A stretch of 64,000 nt of DNA from assembly GCF_900312995.1 (NCBI RefSeq), contig NZ_ONZI01000004.1, positions 558,001 through 622,000 on the forward strand, given 5' to 3'. Source of the DNA: Kushneria phyllosphaerae. Its GTDB lineage: Bacteria > Pseudomonadota > Gammaproteobacteria > Pseudomonadales > Halomonadaceae. The notes under the pieces are model-generated. The model did not search any database. It was not told the DNA's origin and worked only from the letters and a program-made list of their open reading frames with translations. A program made the translations under genes and the position numbers. Of this stretch, positions 40,149 through 48,871 are shown piece by piece (the first letter of the stretch is position 1; each line of letters opens with the position of its first letter).

Positions 40149-40178
40149 AAAATCGCCGGCCATCAGGTCGGCGATTTT
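40149..40178. terminator. Bidirectional terminator
   Basis: AAAATCGCCG (40149-40158) pairs with CGGCGATTTT (40169-40178). It lies between the convergent reductase and dehydrogenase genes; A and T tracts allow use on both strands. A GTGGAA/TTCCAC inverted repeat (40179-40193) follows. Confidence 0.85.
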
Positions 40179-40217
40179 GTGGAACGCTTCCACGAGGAGA
40201 AGGCTCCTCAGCCGTGA

Positions 40218-41984
40218 TCACGCCGACATCAGCGGTCCCGGGTTTTTCAGATACTCTTCACGGATCTTTTTGGCGGACCAGTAGGTCAGTGCGCCGATCA
40301 GATCAGTGGGGTTGGCCTGAAAGTTCTGCGGAAAGGCATTGCCGCCGGGAACGAAGACGTTATGGACGTCCCAGCTCTGCAGGTAGCGGTTGATCGCCGA
40401 GGTGCTCGGGTCTGTCCCCATCACTGCACCGCCCACGTTGTGGGTCGAGACGTAGCTGGTCACCTTGAAGTGCGAACCTTCGAGATTGAAGCTTTCGTCG
40501 CGGTAGTCCGGCTTGAGCACATCGGCGATTTCGCGCAGTCGGTCACGCATGAAAGCCGACAGGCGATGTTCGTTCTGCTTCCAGTCAAACGTCATGCGCA
40601 GAAGCGGCATGCCGTAGGGGTCCTTCCAGGTGGGATCAAGATCCAGCATGTTGGAACGATACGACATGACGCTGCCGGTCATCGACAGTTTCATGTGATG
40701 ACCATAACGCTGCTGCAGTGCGTCCTTGTAGCCCTGCCCCCACTTCGGTGCGCTCTTGGGCAGCGGCGTCTTGATCGGCGTGCCGCTGGCCTGTGAAGAG
40801 TGCATCTTGGCCCCGCCAATGAAGCCATACGGGGCGCTGTCGAAGTTGCCGGGCGAGAAGTCATTGAACATGCGCCCGGTCGCACCCGCGGTGGCAAACG
40901 GGTTGAATTCGATGTCATCGAAATACATGTGAATGCCGCCGCCGATCTGGTAGGCATAGTTACGCCCGACGGTGCCGGTGCGAGCAACCGGGTCATACGG
41001 CTTGCCAATGCCGGAGTTGAGCATCAGGCGTACGTTATTGAGCGAGTAGGAGGCCAGAATGACCATGTCTGCCGGCTGGAAGACTTCCTCGCCGTGCTCG
41101 TCGATGTAGGTCACGCCGGTGGCGGTCTTGCCATCCTGAGCCAGTTCGACGCGCGTCACATTGGCGTTGGTGCGGTAGGCAAAATTGCTGCGCTGCTTCA
41201 GGGCATTGAGAATGCAGGTCTGCGGCGAAGCCTTGGAGTAGTTCAGACAGCCGTAGCGTGAGCAGAAACCGCAGTAGTTGCACGGCCCGAGCTGCATGCC
41301 ATACGGGTTGGTCCAGGCCTCGGAGACGTTGGCCGATGGGTTGGGGAACGGATGATACCCCAGCTGGCGTGCGGCCTTGTCAAACATCTCGGTGTTCTGA
41401 GTGTCCTGCAGCGCCGGCAGCGGATAGGGCTCGCTGCGCGGGCCTTCAAAGGGGTCGCCGCCTTCCTGAATTTCGCCGTTGAGGTTGCCGGTGGTGCCAG
41501 ACTGACCGCAGACCTTCTCAAAGAAGGTAAAATGCGGCTCCAGCTCATCCCACGTCACCCCGAAATCCTGAATCTGCATGTCGTCCTGCAGCACGCCCTT
41601 GCCAAAGGCCTGGTCGGCAAAACTTTTCAGCTGCAGGTCGGTCGGGGTCGGGCGAATCAGGACGCCGGTCCAGTGCGCACCGGCGCCGCCGACGCCATCA
41701 CCGGGCAAGAAGGCGCCCAGCTTGCGCTGCGGCAGCGCGCGCTCTTCGAGATCACGACGGATCGTGACGGCCGCCTGCTTCGGCTTTTGCATCATGGTAT
41801 GGCGAATACCGTATTCGAGCTCATCCGCCGGCTTCGGGTAAGCGAAGTCCTCGTTGGTACGATCAGCGCCGCGCTCCAGCGCCAGCACGTTGAGGCCCGC
41901 CTCGGTCAGTTCCATCCCCATGATGGAACCGGTCCAGCCGAGACCGACGATGACCGCATCGACACGCGGTTGTTGCTTAGCCAT
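40218..41984 (-). CDS. Membrane gluconate 2-dehydrogenase-type FAD subunit (GMC family)
   Basis: Large flavoprotein subunit of a periplasmic, cytochrome-coupled sugar (acid) dehydrogenase. The FAD motif is VIVGLGWTGSIMGMEL (about 11-26). FLPGDGVGGAGAHWTG is the GMC-like second motif; THNVGGAVMGTDP near the C-terminus holds the active-site His. A Cys cluster C235, C238, C241 and C246 (CNYCGFCSRYGC) resembles the 3Fe-4S ligand region of FAD-glucose and fructose dehydrogenases. It has no signal peptide, as in this family, where the small Tat subunit guides export. The substrate is inferred as gluconate from neighbours; sorbitol or fructose are alternatives. Confidence 0.85.
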   Translation of the reverse strand: MAKQQPRVDAVIVGLGWTGSIMGMELTEAGLNVLALERGADRTNEDFAYPKPADELEYGIRHTMMQKPKQAAVTIRRDLEERALPQRKLGAFLPGDGVGGAGAHWTGVLIRPTPTDLQLKSFADQAFGKGVLQDDMQIQDFGVTWDELEPHFTFFEKVCGQSGTTGNLNGEIQEGGDPFEGPRSEPYPLPALQDTQNTEMFDKAARQLGYHPFPNPSANVSEAWTNPYGMQLGPCNYCGFCSRYGCLNYSKASPQTCILNALKQRSNFAYRTNANVTRVELAQDGKTATGVTYIDEHGEEVFQPADMVILASYSLNNVRLMLNSGIGKPYDPVARTGTVGRNYAYQIGGGIHMYFDDIEFNPFATAGATGRMFNDFSPGNFDSAPYGFIGGAKMHSSQASGTPIKTPLPKSAPKWGQGYKDALQQRYGHHMKLSMTGSVMSYRSNMLDLDPTWKDPYGMPLLRMTFDWKQNEHRLSAFMRDRLREIADVLKPDYRDESFNLEGSHFKVTSYVSTHNVGGAVMGTDPSTSAINRYLQSWDVHNVFVPGGNAFPQNFQANPTDLIGALTYWSAKKIREEYLKNPGPLMSA

Positions 41985-42059
41985 GTACTGTTAGCTCCTG
42001 AAATCCTGTCACGCGCCTCAGGGCACGTCATCAGGCCGCCGCGCGGGCGACCTGTCATG

Positions 42060-43430
42060 TCATTGGGTATCACGGTCTTCGTGATTGAGGCTGCCATTGG
42101 CATCGGGCGCACGGTTGAGTGCCGATGGCTTGAGCGTCTTTCGAACCTTGTCGACCTGATCGGCCGTGACCGCATCACCGTCGTTGCCCCACGCACCGCG
42201 TACAAAGGTGGCAAGGGTGGCCACTTCGTCATCCGACAGGCGCCAGCCAAAGCCCGGCATGGGCAGCTGCGCCGGAATGGCCGGCGTTGCAGGGGGCGTC
42301 GCGCCGGCAAGAATCGTGTGAATCAGACCGGTCGGGTTGTCGGCGTTGACCAGCGAATTACCATCAATGGCCGGGAAAACGCGCTCGGCGCCCTTGCCAT
42401 CGTTAAGGTGGCAGGCAGAGCAGTTATCAAGATAGAGCCGCTCGCCCTCGCTCAGATCTTTGGCCGCGGTCAGATGAGCGTCAGTTTTCTCGCTCGCCTC
42501 GCGGCGCTGATCGGAGGTGGTCGCCTTCTCGCCCGCCGGATTGGCGGGCAGGGACTTGAGGTACAGGGCAATGCCGGTCAGGTCTTCGTCGGTCAGATGC
42601 GAGGTACTGTGCGCCACGACCGAGGTCATTTCGCCGCCAACGGTGGCATGAACGTTGCGACCGGTTTTCAAATACTCGGCAATCTCGGGAGCGCTCCAGC
42701 CCTCGATGCCACGACCATCGCCGCCGTCACCGCCGCGAAGCGACGGCGCCCACCAGTCGTTGAGGTCAGCACCGGATAGATAGCTGTCACTGCCGTCATC
42801 CAGCCCCTTTTCCTGCTGAGCTAAGCCACGCGGCGTATGGCAGCTGCCACAGTGGCCGAGGCCTTCAACCAGATAGCGGCCGCGCTCGATTTTGGCATCG
42901 GCACTGGTGTCGGGTGTGAACGTATCAGCATCGGCGAACAGCCAGTTCCAGGCCGTGATGCCCCAGCGCTGATTGAACGGGAAACTCAGATCGGTTTCCG
43001 GCGCGTTATCGGCCACCGGCGCTACCCCTTCCATGAAGTAGGTGTAGAGCGCATGGACGTCGTCATCGGTCAATCTGGCGTAGGACGGATACGGCATCGC
43101 CGGATACAGGTTGGCCCCGTCGGCACGTTTGCCCTCGCGCAGTGCCGCAGCGAACTCGGCTTCGGTGTAGTTGCCGATGCCATGTTCCTTGTCGGGCGTG
43201 ATGTTGGTCGAGTAGATCGTGCCAAACGGGCTTTCGATCGCCAGCCCACCGGCGAAGGACTTGCCGTCTTCGGTAGAGTGGCAGGCCACGCAATCGCCGG
43301 CGCGGGCCAGATAGGCGCCGCGCTCGACGGTGTCGTCATCGGCGCTGAAGGCCTGAGAGGCCTGAGAGGCCTGAGAGGCCATCAGCAGGGTGCCTCCCGC
43401 GATCAGCGGAAGCAGATATCTTGCAGTCAC
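42060..43430 (-). CDS. Triheme cytochrome c subunit of the membrane dehydrogenase
   Basis: Electron-transfer subunit passing electrons from the FAD subunit to ubiquinone. Three heme motifs occur: C47-V-A-C-H51, C194-G-S-C-H198 and C337-S-A-C-H341. An N-terminal signal peptide (residues 1 to about 30) carries a repeated SQA tripeptide from 9-base repeats. The start codon is GTG with AGGAAC about 8 bases upstream. The length of 456 is usual for the gluconate dehydrogenase cytochrome. The terminal acidic tail has no obvious membrane helix. Confidence 0.9.
   Translation of the reverse strand: MTARYLLPLIAGGTLLMASQASQASQAFSADDDTVERGAYLARAGDCVACHSTEDGKSFAGGLAIESPFGTIYSTNITPDKEHGIGNYTEAEFAAALREGKRADGANLYPAMPYPSYARLTDDDVHALYTYFMEGVAPVADNAPETDLSFPFNQRWGITAWNWLFADADTFTPDTSADAKIERGRYLVEGLGHCGSCHTPRGLAQQEKGLDDGSDSYLSGADLNDWWAPSLRGGDGGDGRGIEGWSAPEIAEYLKTGRNVHATVGGEMTSVVAHSTSHLTDEDLTGIALYLKSLPANPAGEKATTSDQRREASEKTDAHLTAAKDLSEGERLYLDNCSACHLNDGKGAERVFPAIDGNSLVNADNPTGLIHTILAGATPPATPAIPAQLPMPGFGWRLSDDEVATLATFVRGAWGNDGDAVTADQVDKVRKTLKPSALNRAPDANGSLNHEDRDTQ
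43351..43380. repeat. 9-bp tandem repeats in the cytochrome signal peptide
   Basis: GCCTGAGAG occurs three times in tandem at 43351, 43360 and 43369, plus a partial GCC. Read on the minus strand it encodes repeated Ser-Gln-Ala. Each unit is three codons, so slippage would change signal-peptide length without a frameshift. Confidence 0.85.
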
Positions 43431-43482
43431 GTTAGTGTTCCTTGTTCTGACGGGATTGGAGGCGAGCGCAGGGCGCTCAGGC

Positions 43483-44217
43483 TCAGCCCCGTTCTCCGGT
43501 CAGACTGACAGGCCCCAGCGGGTAGTCGACGTTGTGCTGATCGACCCAGTCGCGATAGCTGGCGCGCGCGCCCGGGAATCCAACCATTTTCCACGCAGCC
43601 ATGTTCTTGTTGCCGCCATGGATGGGGTCAGCCAGATAGCCTTCCTTGGTATTTTCCAGAAGACTTGCGAAAAACTCGGAGGCTTCAAGCTTTTGACTTT
43701 CGCCAAGTGAAGCGAAGTCGATATCGTTGGCTTCCAGCGCCTTGAGCACCGTATCCCGGGTATCGTTGTCGAGCGTTTCAAATCGCTTGCCGTACTGCTG
43801 CTGGCAGTACGCTTGAGTCATCGCGATGCCCTTTTGATAGACATCACGCGGGGTGTAGGGATACTGAAAACCGAGATCCGGAGACCCGTCGAGCACAAAC
43901 GGCCCCTGCATGTACCAGCGTTCGGCGTGCCCATAGGGAGAGTCCATCTGGCGGTCGATGAACACCGGCACATTGGTATCAAGCGCGCCCGGGCCCTTGC
44001 CTTCGGATTCGCCGGGGATCAGCCGATCGCAGGCGGCGAGCAGGAAGGACCACTCTTCGTCGCTGAAGAAAGCGGGCTGATAGTCGCTCAGGTTGGGGGC
44101 CGGCTCGGCGGCCTGGGCGGTCAGCGTTACGCCGCTGCCAAGGGTAATGGCAGGGATCATCGTCAGCGAGCCACGAAGAAAATCGCGGCGCTGCCTGTTC
44201 TTTATCCGGGAAGACAT
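43483..44217 (-). CDS. Gluconate 2-dehydrogenase small (gamma) subunit, Tat-exported
   Basis: A 244-residue subunit-3-family protein (Pfam Gluconate_2-dh3). The N-terminus carries a twin-arginine motif (RQRRDFLRG, R10/R11) and hydrophobic segment ending AQAA, so it is exported folded and is thought to carry the FAD subunit with it. SDEEWSFLLAACDRLIPG is a characteristic family segment. AGGAACC precedes the ATG. It is the first gene of the three-gene minus-strand operon, transcribed toward the cytochrome and FAD subunits. Confidence 0.9.
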   Translation of the reverse strand: MSSRIKNRQRRDFLRGSLTMIPAITLGSGVTLTAQAAEPAPNLSDYQPAFFSDEEWSFLLAACDRLIPGESEGKGPGALDTNVPVFIDRQMDSPYGHAERWYMQGPFVLDGSPDLGFQYPYTPRDVYQKGIAMTQAYCQQQYGKRFETLDNDTRDTVLKALEANDIDFASLGESQKLEASEFFASLLENTKEGYLADPIHGGNKNMAAWKMVGFPGARASYRDWVDQHNVDYPLGPVSLTGERG

Positions 44218-44459
44218 GTCAGGTTCCTACAGGAATTTTTGTCACAATGACGATCTTTAGCGTCAGGCCCTTTTTTTAAGCGCTTTTACAGGCCATGTCC
44301 GGCCTGAGGCCGAATGCGGTGTTCTGCCGCAGCGCGCGGCACAGTATCATTAATACGACAATAGTTTAAGTTTCGTTTCAACGATGGGGTCGAGCACAGG
44401 CGTAATGGATCTGCTGACAGGCAAGAAAATGGATTCAAAAACAGAAGGTTGCTGATCTG
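44218..44459. other. Region upstream of the dehydrogenase operon
   Basis: About 240 bases with no gene. An AAGCGCTT palindrome within TTTTTTTAAGCGCTTTT (about 44271-44287) and hairpin-forming GGCCTGAGGCC lie here. I see no copy of the LacI operator from 37028 and no convincing promoter pair (TTAAAC and TACTGT, 17 bases apart, on the minus strand is weak). Confidence 0.45.
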
Positions 44460-44765
44460 TTATTCGGTGGGAAGCCGGCCGGTGTCGATAATGGTCAGAC
44501 GCTGGCGGCGGGAGAGTTTCTTGACGCGACGTTCAAGACTGAGCGCCCTGCCCTGATCCCCCACCGGGCAGGAGAAACGCAGACGCAGGGGTCCCTTGCC
44601 ACGAAGGGACCTGGCGCAGCGGGCACCACTGGATTGATGCTCGTTGAAACGGCGCGCCACGTCCGTGGTCACGCCGGTATAAAGATGCCCCAGCCGATTT
44701 TCAATGATGTAAAGCGACCAGACCACAGAGGCTGTCTCGCCTTCCCCCTCAGCCTGACAGACCAT
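44460..44765 (-). CDS. yhbQ: GIY-YIG domain protein, UPF0213 family
   Basis: A 101-residue single-domain protein of the GIY-YIG nuclease superfamily; its cellular role is not firmly known. The GIY...YIG equivalents are [15 protein letters not shown], followed by [29 protein letters not shown] and [13 protein letters not shown], which match E. coli YhbQ well. The ATG at 44765 overlaps the rpe stop by 17 bases, so translation is probably coupled. Frame extension further upstream runs antisense-free through rpe and is not family-like. Confidence 0.85.
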   Translation of the reverse strand: MVCQAEGEGETASVVWSLYIIENRLGHLYTGVTTDVARRFNEHQSSGARCARSLRGKGPLRLRFSCPVGDQGRALSLERRVKKLSRRQRLTIIDTGRLPTE

Positions 44766-45444
44766 CCAGCGGTTCCCTGAAGGCGCGCAGGATCGAGTCA
44801 TAGCGATTGGGATCGCTCTCATTGCGCCTGGAAAAGATGGAAGAACCGGAAACGAAGGTATCCGCGCCGGCCGCGGCGATCTCGCCAATGTTGTCGGCAT
44901 TGATGCCGCCATCGACTTCAAGGCGAATCGGCTTGCCGGTAGCATCGATCATGGCACGCGCCAGTCGCAGCTTGTCCATCATCGCCGGGATAAAGGACTG
45001 TCCGCCAAAGCCCGGGTTGACCGTCATCACCAGCAGCATCGAGATCTTGTCCAGCACATGATCCAGTGTGGAAAGCGGTGTCGCCGGATTCAGCGCAAGC
45101 CCGGCGGTGGCGCCGCCATCAATGATCAGCTGCAGGGAGCGGTCGACATGGAGGCTGGCTTCGGGATGAAAGGTGATGTGATTGGCGCCGGCATCGAGAA
45201 AGGCACGAATCAGGTCATCCACCGGCGACACCATCAGGTGCACATCGATCTCTGCCGTGACGCCATAATTGCGCAGCGCATGGCAGATGGCCGGGCCAAA
45301 GCTCAGGTTGGGCACATAGTGGTTGTCCATGACATCGAAGTGAATCGTGTCGGCGCCGCTGGCCAGTACGTCGTCCACTTCCTGCCCCAGACGAGCGAAA
45401 TCTGCCGACAGAATGGAGGGCGCAATCCTGAAGGGTTGTTGCAC
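44749..45444 (-). CDS. rpe: Ribulose-phosphate 3-epimerase
   Basis: Pentose-phosphate pathway TIM-barrel enzyme interconverting ribulose 5-phosphate and xylulose 5-phosphate. [41 protein letters not shown] and [11 protein letters not shown] are diagnostic, with metal ligands H and D in HFDVMD. I chose GTG at 45444 with GAGG 8 bases upstream, giving 231 residues; a TTG at 45465 is less likely. In relatives rpe lies beside gph-trpE, but here it is separated. Confidence 0.95.
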   Translation of the reverse strand: MQQPFRIAPSILSADFARLGQEVDDVLASGADTIHFDVMDNHYVPNLSFGPAICHALRNYGVTAEIDVHLMVSPVDDLIRAFLDAGANHITFHPEASLHVDRSLQLIIDGGATAGLALNPATPLSTLDHVLDKISMLLVMTVNPGFGGQSFIPAMMDKLRLARAMIDATGKPIRLEVDGGINADNIGEIAAAGADTFVSGSSIFSRRNESDPNRYDSILRAFREPLDGLSG

Positions 45445-45542
45445 TATAAATACCTCATCAAACAAATTCGATATGGATCAGCGTACACCGCGATCGCGAA
45501 TGGTAACAGGGTCACTCCGGGGGAGTGTAAAAGGCGTGGCAT

Positions 45543-45570
45543 AAAAAAGGGCCGCGTCATCGCGGCCCCT
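45543..45570 (-). terminator. Terminator after the 58-residue gene
   Basis: GGGCCGCG and CGCGGCCC pair around four bases, with a run of six T on the minus strand. It ends the small gene at 45589. Confidence 0.92.
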
Positions 45571-45588
45571 GATCAAGGCGCTGAAAAA

Positions 45589-45765
45589 TCAGTTTTCACA
45601 CTCGTAGCGTTTGACCGCATCAAGCGCCTCTTCCTCGGTCTCGTACTCGCTGAGCAGGGTATCCGTATCAGGATTGACGCCGCGAACTTCATAGACGGTC
45701 TTGCCGCCACCCTTGTCGACCTTCTTGACACAGGCAGTGCGGGGAGTAGGCGTTTGATCAGGCAT
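45589..45765 (-). CDS. Small conserved-looking protein (58 aa), function unknown
   Basis: I do not recognise the family. The sequence opens MPDQTPTPRTACVKKVDKG and has VYEVRGVNPDTDTLLSEYETEEEALDAVKRYECEN at its end (shown here as two short parts: VYEVRGVNPDTDTLLSEY, then ETEEEALDAVKRYECEN). It is acidic, with Cys at about residues 12 and 56. AGAGG lies about 9 bases upstream of the ATG and a strong terminator follows. It has the features of a real gene despite being short. Predicted: beta-strand KTVYEVRGV then helix EEALDAVKRY. Confidence 0.75.
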   Translation of the reverse strand: MPDQTPTPRTACVKKVDKGGGKTVYEVRGVNPDTDTLLSEYETEEEALDAVKRYECEN

Positions 45766-45937
45766 GGCAGTAACCTCTGAATGAACGTGCAGCCATCACT
45801 ATAGTGCATGTATGCCGGGAAGCGAGTGTCGGTCACAACGGCGCGCCTTCCGGCAACCGTGCCTATGTTTTATGCTGGCCATACTGCATGAAACCTCACT
45901 AATTCAACAACACCAACAATTCGAAAAGGGACCTCAA

Positions 45938-47665
45938 ATGCCTGTACGAACGTCCTCCACGCTGGCCGGTCTGCTGTGCCTGCTGGTGATGCTGTCGCCA
46001 CTGGCCGCCAGCGCACAGCCCCCCATCATCGAAGGTGAGCGCTTTCATGGCGAGCCCGGCGAACATGCCATGGTCGTGACCAGCCATACGCTGGCCAGTC
46101 AGGCCGGACGCGATATTTTGCGCCAGGGTGGCAACGCCGTGGACGCCGCCGTGGCCATCGGCTTCGCACTGGCCGTGGTCCAGCCTCGCTCGGGCAATAT
46201 CGGTGGCGGCGGTTTCATGGTGATCTCCGATGAGAAAAGCGGCGAGGTGACCTCGATCGACTATCGGGAAACCGCACCGGCCGGGGCCTTTAAAACCATG
46301 TTTCAGGATGACCAGGGCAACGTCATCGAAGAGGCGTCGCGCCATTCGGCCAATGCCTCGGGCGTGCCCGGCACGGTTGCCGGCATGGCGATGGCACTCA
46401 AGCGTTACGGCTCCATGTCGCTTGACCAGGTCATGGCCCCTGCCATTCGACTGGCGCGCGATGGCTTTGCCATCCCTCAGCGCTTTGCCGATGGCCTCAA
46501 CGGCAGCCGTGAGCAGCTGCAAAAGGATAACGGCACGCGCCGCTTGTTCTACAAGGCCGATGGCAGCGACTGGCGCGCCGGCGAGGTGTTCCGACAGCCC
46601 GAGCTGGCCGCCACGCTGATGCGTATTGCTCAAAACGGGCCACGCGAGTTTTATGAAGGGGAAACGGCCGACCACCTGGTCAATACCATCAAGGCCCACG
46701 ACGGCATCATGACCCTGGAAGACCTCAAGGGGTATCGGGCTGTCGAGCGGGCGCCGGTTCATGGCTCCTATAGAGGGTACGACATCTATGCGATGGCACC
46801 GCCCTCCTCCGGCGGCGTCCACATCGTGCAGATTCTCAACATGCTGGAACACGATGACCTGACGGCCATGGGCTTTGGTTCAGCCGCCACCATGCATCTC
46901 ATGAGCGAGGCAATGCGCCGCGCCTATGCCGATCGATCAAAATACCTGGGCGACCCGGATTTCTTTGACGTTCCGGTCAAGGCGCTGACCTCCACGGACT
47001 ACGCCCGCGAGCTTCGCGCGCAGATCGCTCCGGACCGGGCAACCCCTTCTGATGCCATCGGCCCGGGCAACCTCACCCCTTATGAATCCAACGAGACCAC
47101 GCACTATTCGGTGGCCGATGACTCGGGGCTTGCCGTATCCAATACCTACACGCTCAACTTCAGCTACGGCTCCGGCATTGCCGTGCCCGAGGCGGGCTTT
47201 TTGCTCAACAACGAAATGGATGACTTCTCGGCCAAGCCGGGCGTACCCAACGCCTATGGACTGGTCGGTGGCGAGGCCAACGCCGTGGCGCCCGGCAAGC
47301 GGATGCTTTCTTCCATGACGCCAACCATCGTCAAGCACGAGGGCAAAAACTTTCTGATCACCGGCAGCCCCGGCGGGTCACGCATCATTACCACCACGCT
47401 TGAGGTAATCAGCAACGTGATCGATCACGGCATGAACATTCAGTCGGCCGTCAGCGCCCCGCGCTTTCATGATCAGTGGCTGCCCGATGAGATCCGCGTT
47501 GAAGACGGTTTCAGCCCGGACACCCTTCGTCTTCTGGAAGGCATGGGTCACCACGTGGTCCAGAAATCTGCCATGGGTGCCAGCCAGTCGATTCTGATCA
47601 ACAAGGATGGCTTTCATGGGGGCGCCGATCCGCGTCGGGAAACGTCCTCGGCCATCGGGCTCTAG
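45938..47665 (+). CDS. ggt: Gamma-glutamyltranspeptidase, periplasmic
   Basis: Autoprocessed N-terminal-nucleophile enzyme that cleaves glutathione and transfers gamma-glutamyl groups. A signal peptide (about residues 1-27, LAASAQ) exports it. The catalytic Thr that becomes the small-subunit N-terminus is T387 in NETTHYSVAD, and GYGSGIAVPEAGFLLNNEMDDF-like sequence follows (FSYGSGIAVPEAGFLL, NNEMDDF). The 575-residue length equals the E. coli type. ATG at 45938 with AAAGGG 7 bases upstream; the frame extends upstream without a site. Confidence 0.95.
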   Translation: MPVRTSSTLAGLLCLLVMLSPLAASAQPPIIEGERFHGEPGEHAMVVTSHTLASQAGRDILRQGGNAVDAAVAIGFALAVVQPRSGNIGGGGFMVISDEKSGEVTSIDYRETAPAGAFKTMFQDDQGNVIEEASRHSANASGVPGTVAGMAMALKRYGSMSLDQVMAPAIRLARDGFAIPQRFADGLNGSREQLQKDNGTRRLFYKADGSDWRAGEVFRQPELAATLMRIAQNGPREFYEGETADHLVNTIKAHDGIMTLEDLKGYRAVERAPVHGSYRGYDIYAMAPPSSGGVHIVQILNMLEHDDLTAMGFGSAATMHLMSEAMRRAYADRSKYLGDPDFFDVPVKALTSTDYARELRAQIAPDRATPSDAIGPGNLTPYESNETTHYSVADDSGLAVSNTYTLNFSYGSGIAVPEAGFLLNNEMDDFSAKPGVPNAYGLVGGEANAVAPGKRMLSSMTPTIVKHEGKNFLITGSPGGSRIITTTLEVISNVIDHGMNIQSAVSAPRFHDQWLPDEIRVEDGFSPDTLRLLEGMGHHVVQKSAMGASQSILINKDGFHGGADPRRETSSAIGL

Positions 47666-47672
47666 GATAACG

Positions 47673-47706
47673 CGAGAGAAAGCACCTGGCGCTTTCTCTC
47701 GTTTAA
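47673..47706 (+). terminator. Terminator after ggt
   Basis: CGAGAGAAAGC (47673-47683) pairs with GCTTTCTCTCG (47691-47701) around ACCTGGC, then TTTAA. Confidence 0.75.
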
Positions 47707-47851
47707 TCCATAGCTCAGGCTTAAAGAACGAAATGGCATAACCAGCCTGATTGTCATTCCCACGAGTTTTGTTTAGCCTTCCTTCAAGGATTCGCCGCCA
47801 AGGGCATCCTGTCGATAAAAAACCTGCCGATCAGATGCCGGGGAACACGAT

Positions 47852-48871
47852 ATGTCCGTACGCTCGACCCTTTTACGTCGCGTTGTAGCGACCGCTGCGC
47901 TGAGCATGGCACTTGGCAGCACGCCGGCCTTCAGTGCCGACCGCGAACTGCTCAACGCCTCCTACGATATTGCGCGCGAACTGTTTGCTGAACTCAACCC
48001 GCAGTTCATTGAGCAGTGGCAGAAAGAACACAATGAGTCGGTCGAGATCAAGCAGACCCATGCGGGCTCCTCGACCCAGGCCCGGGCCATCCTGCAGGGG
48101 CTGCGGGCTGATGTCGTGACCTTTAACCAGGTCACCGATGTGGATGTTCTGGCCCAGAAGGGTCAACTGATTCCTGCTGACTGGCAGTCGCGACTGCCCA
48201 ACTACAGCTCGCCCTACTACTCGACCATGGCCTTTCTGGTCAGAAAGGGTAATCCGAAAAACATCCATGGCTGGTCAGATCTGGCCGGCGATGACGTCGC
48301 GCTGGTCTTCCCCAATCCCAAGACCTCAGGCAACGGGCGCTATACCTATCTGGCGGCCTGGGCGGCGAGCAATCACGACAACGGCGATGATGAGGCCGCC
48401 ACCCGTGACTACATGAAGAAGATGCTGGGCAATGTCGAGGTCTTTGACACCGGCGGCCGTGGCGCCACGACCACCTTTGCCGAGCGTGGCATCGGCGATG
48501 TGCTGATCACGTTCGAGTCGGAAGCCAACAATATTCGCAATCAGTACGGTCCGGACGACTACGAGGTCGTGGTGCCGCCGGTGGACATCATGGCCGAATT
48601 CCCGGTGACCTGGGTGGACAAGAACGTCGAACGCAACGGCACCGAGGATCTGGCCAAAGGCTATCTGGAGTATCTGTACTCACCCGAAGCACAGCGCACG
48701 CTGGCGCAGTACTACTACCGCGTCAACGATGACGAGATCAGCGACGAGTTTGCCGAGCGCTTCCCGCAGACCACGCTGCTGCGTATCGAGGACGCCTTCG
48801 GAAGCTGGGGAAATGTGATGCAGACACATTTTGCCAGTGGCGGTGAACTCGACCAGCTGCAGCGGCGTTAA
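47852..48871 (+). CDS. sbp: Sulfate/thiosulfate-binding periplasmic protein
   Basis: Substrate-binding protein of the sulfate importer. The signal peptide ends at about residue 29 (TPAFSAD); the mature protein starts [19 protein letters not shown], a conserved Sbp/CysP opening. The [19 protein letters not shown] and [26 protein letters not shown] segments are the sulfate-binding signatures. GGGGAA precedes the ATG. Length 339. It overlaps cysT by one base. Sbp and CysP cannot be separated firmly by sequence here. Confidence 0.93.
   Translation: MSVRSTLLRRVVATAALSMALGSTPAFSADRELLNASYDIARELFAELNPQFIEQWQKEHNESVEIKQTHAGSSTQARAILQGLRADVVTFNQVTDVDVLAQKGQLIPADWQSRLPNYSSPYYSTMAFLVRKGNPKNIHGWSDLAGDDVALVFPNPKTSGNGRYTYLAAWAASNHDNGDDEAATRDYMKKMLGNVEVFDTGGRGATTTFAERGIGDVLITFESEANNIRNQYGPDDYEVVVPPVDIMAEFPVTWVDKNVERNGTEDLAKGYLEYLYSPEAQRTLAQYYYRVNDDEISDEFAERFPQTTLLRIEDAFGSWGNVMQTHFASGGELDQLQRR

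Noticed and set aside
40179..40193. Second LacI operator (GTGGAA/TTCCAC)
   Set aside because: Odd centre, no match to the 20-base palindrome beyond GGAA, and it lies between convergent gene ends rather than before a promoter.
41352..42779. Plus-strand frame opposite the dehydrogenase operon (475 aa)
   Set aside because: Covers two recognised genes antisense; no start signal or known domain.
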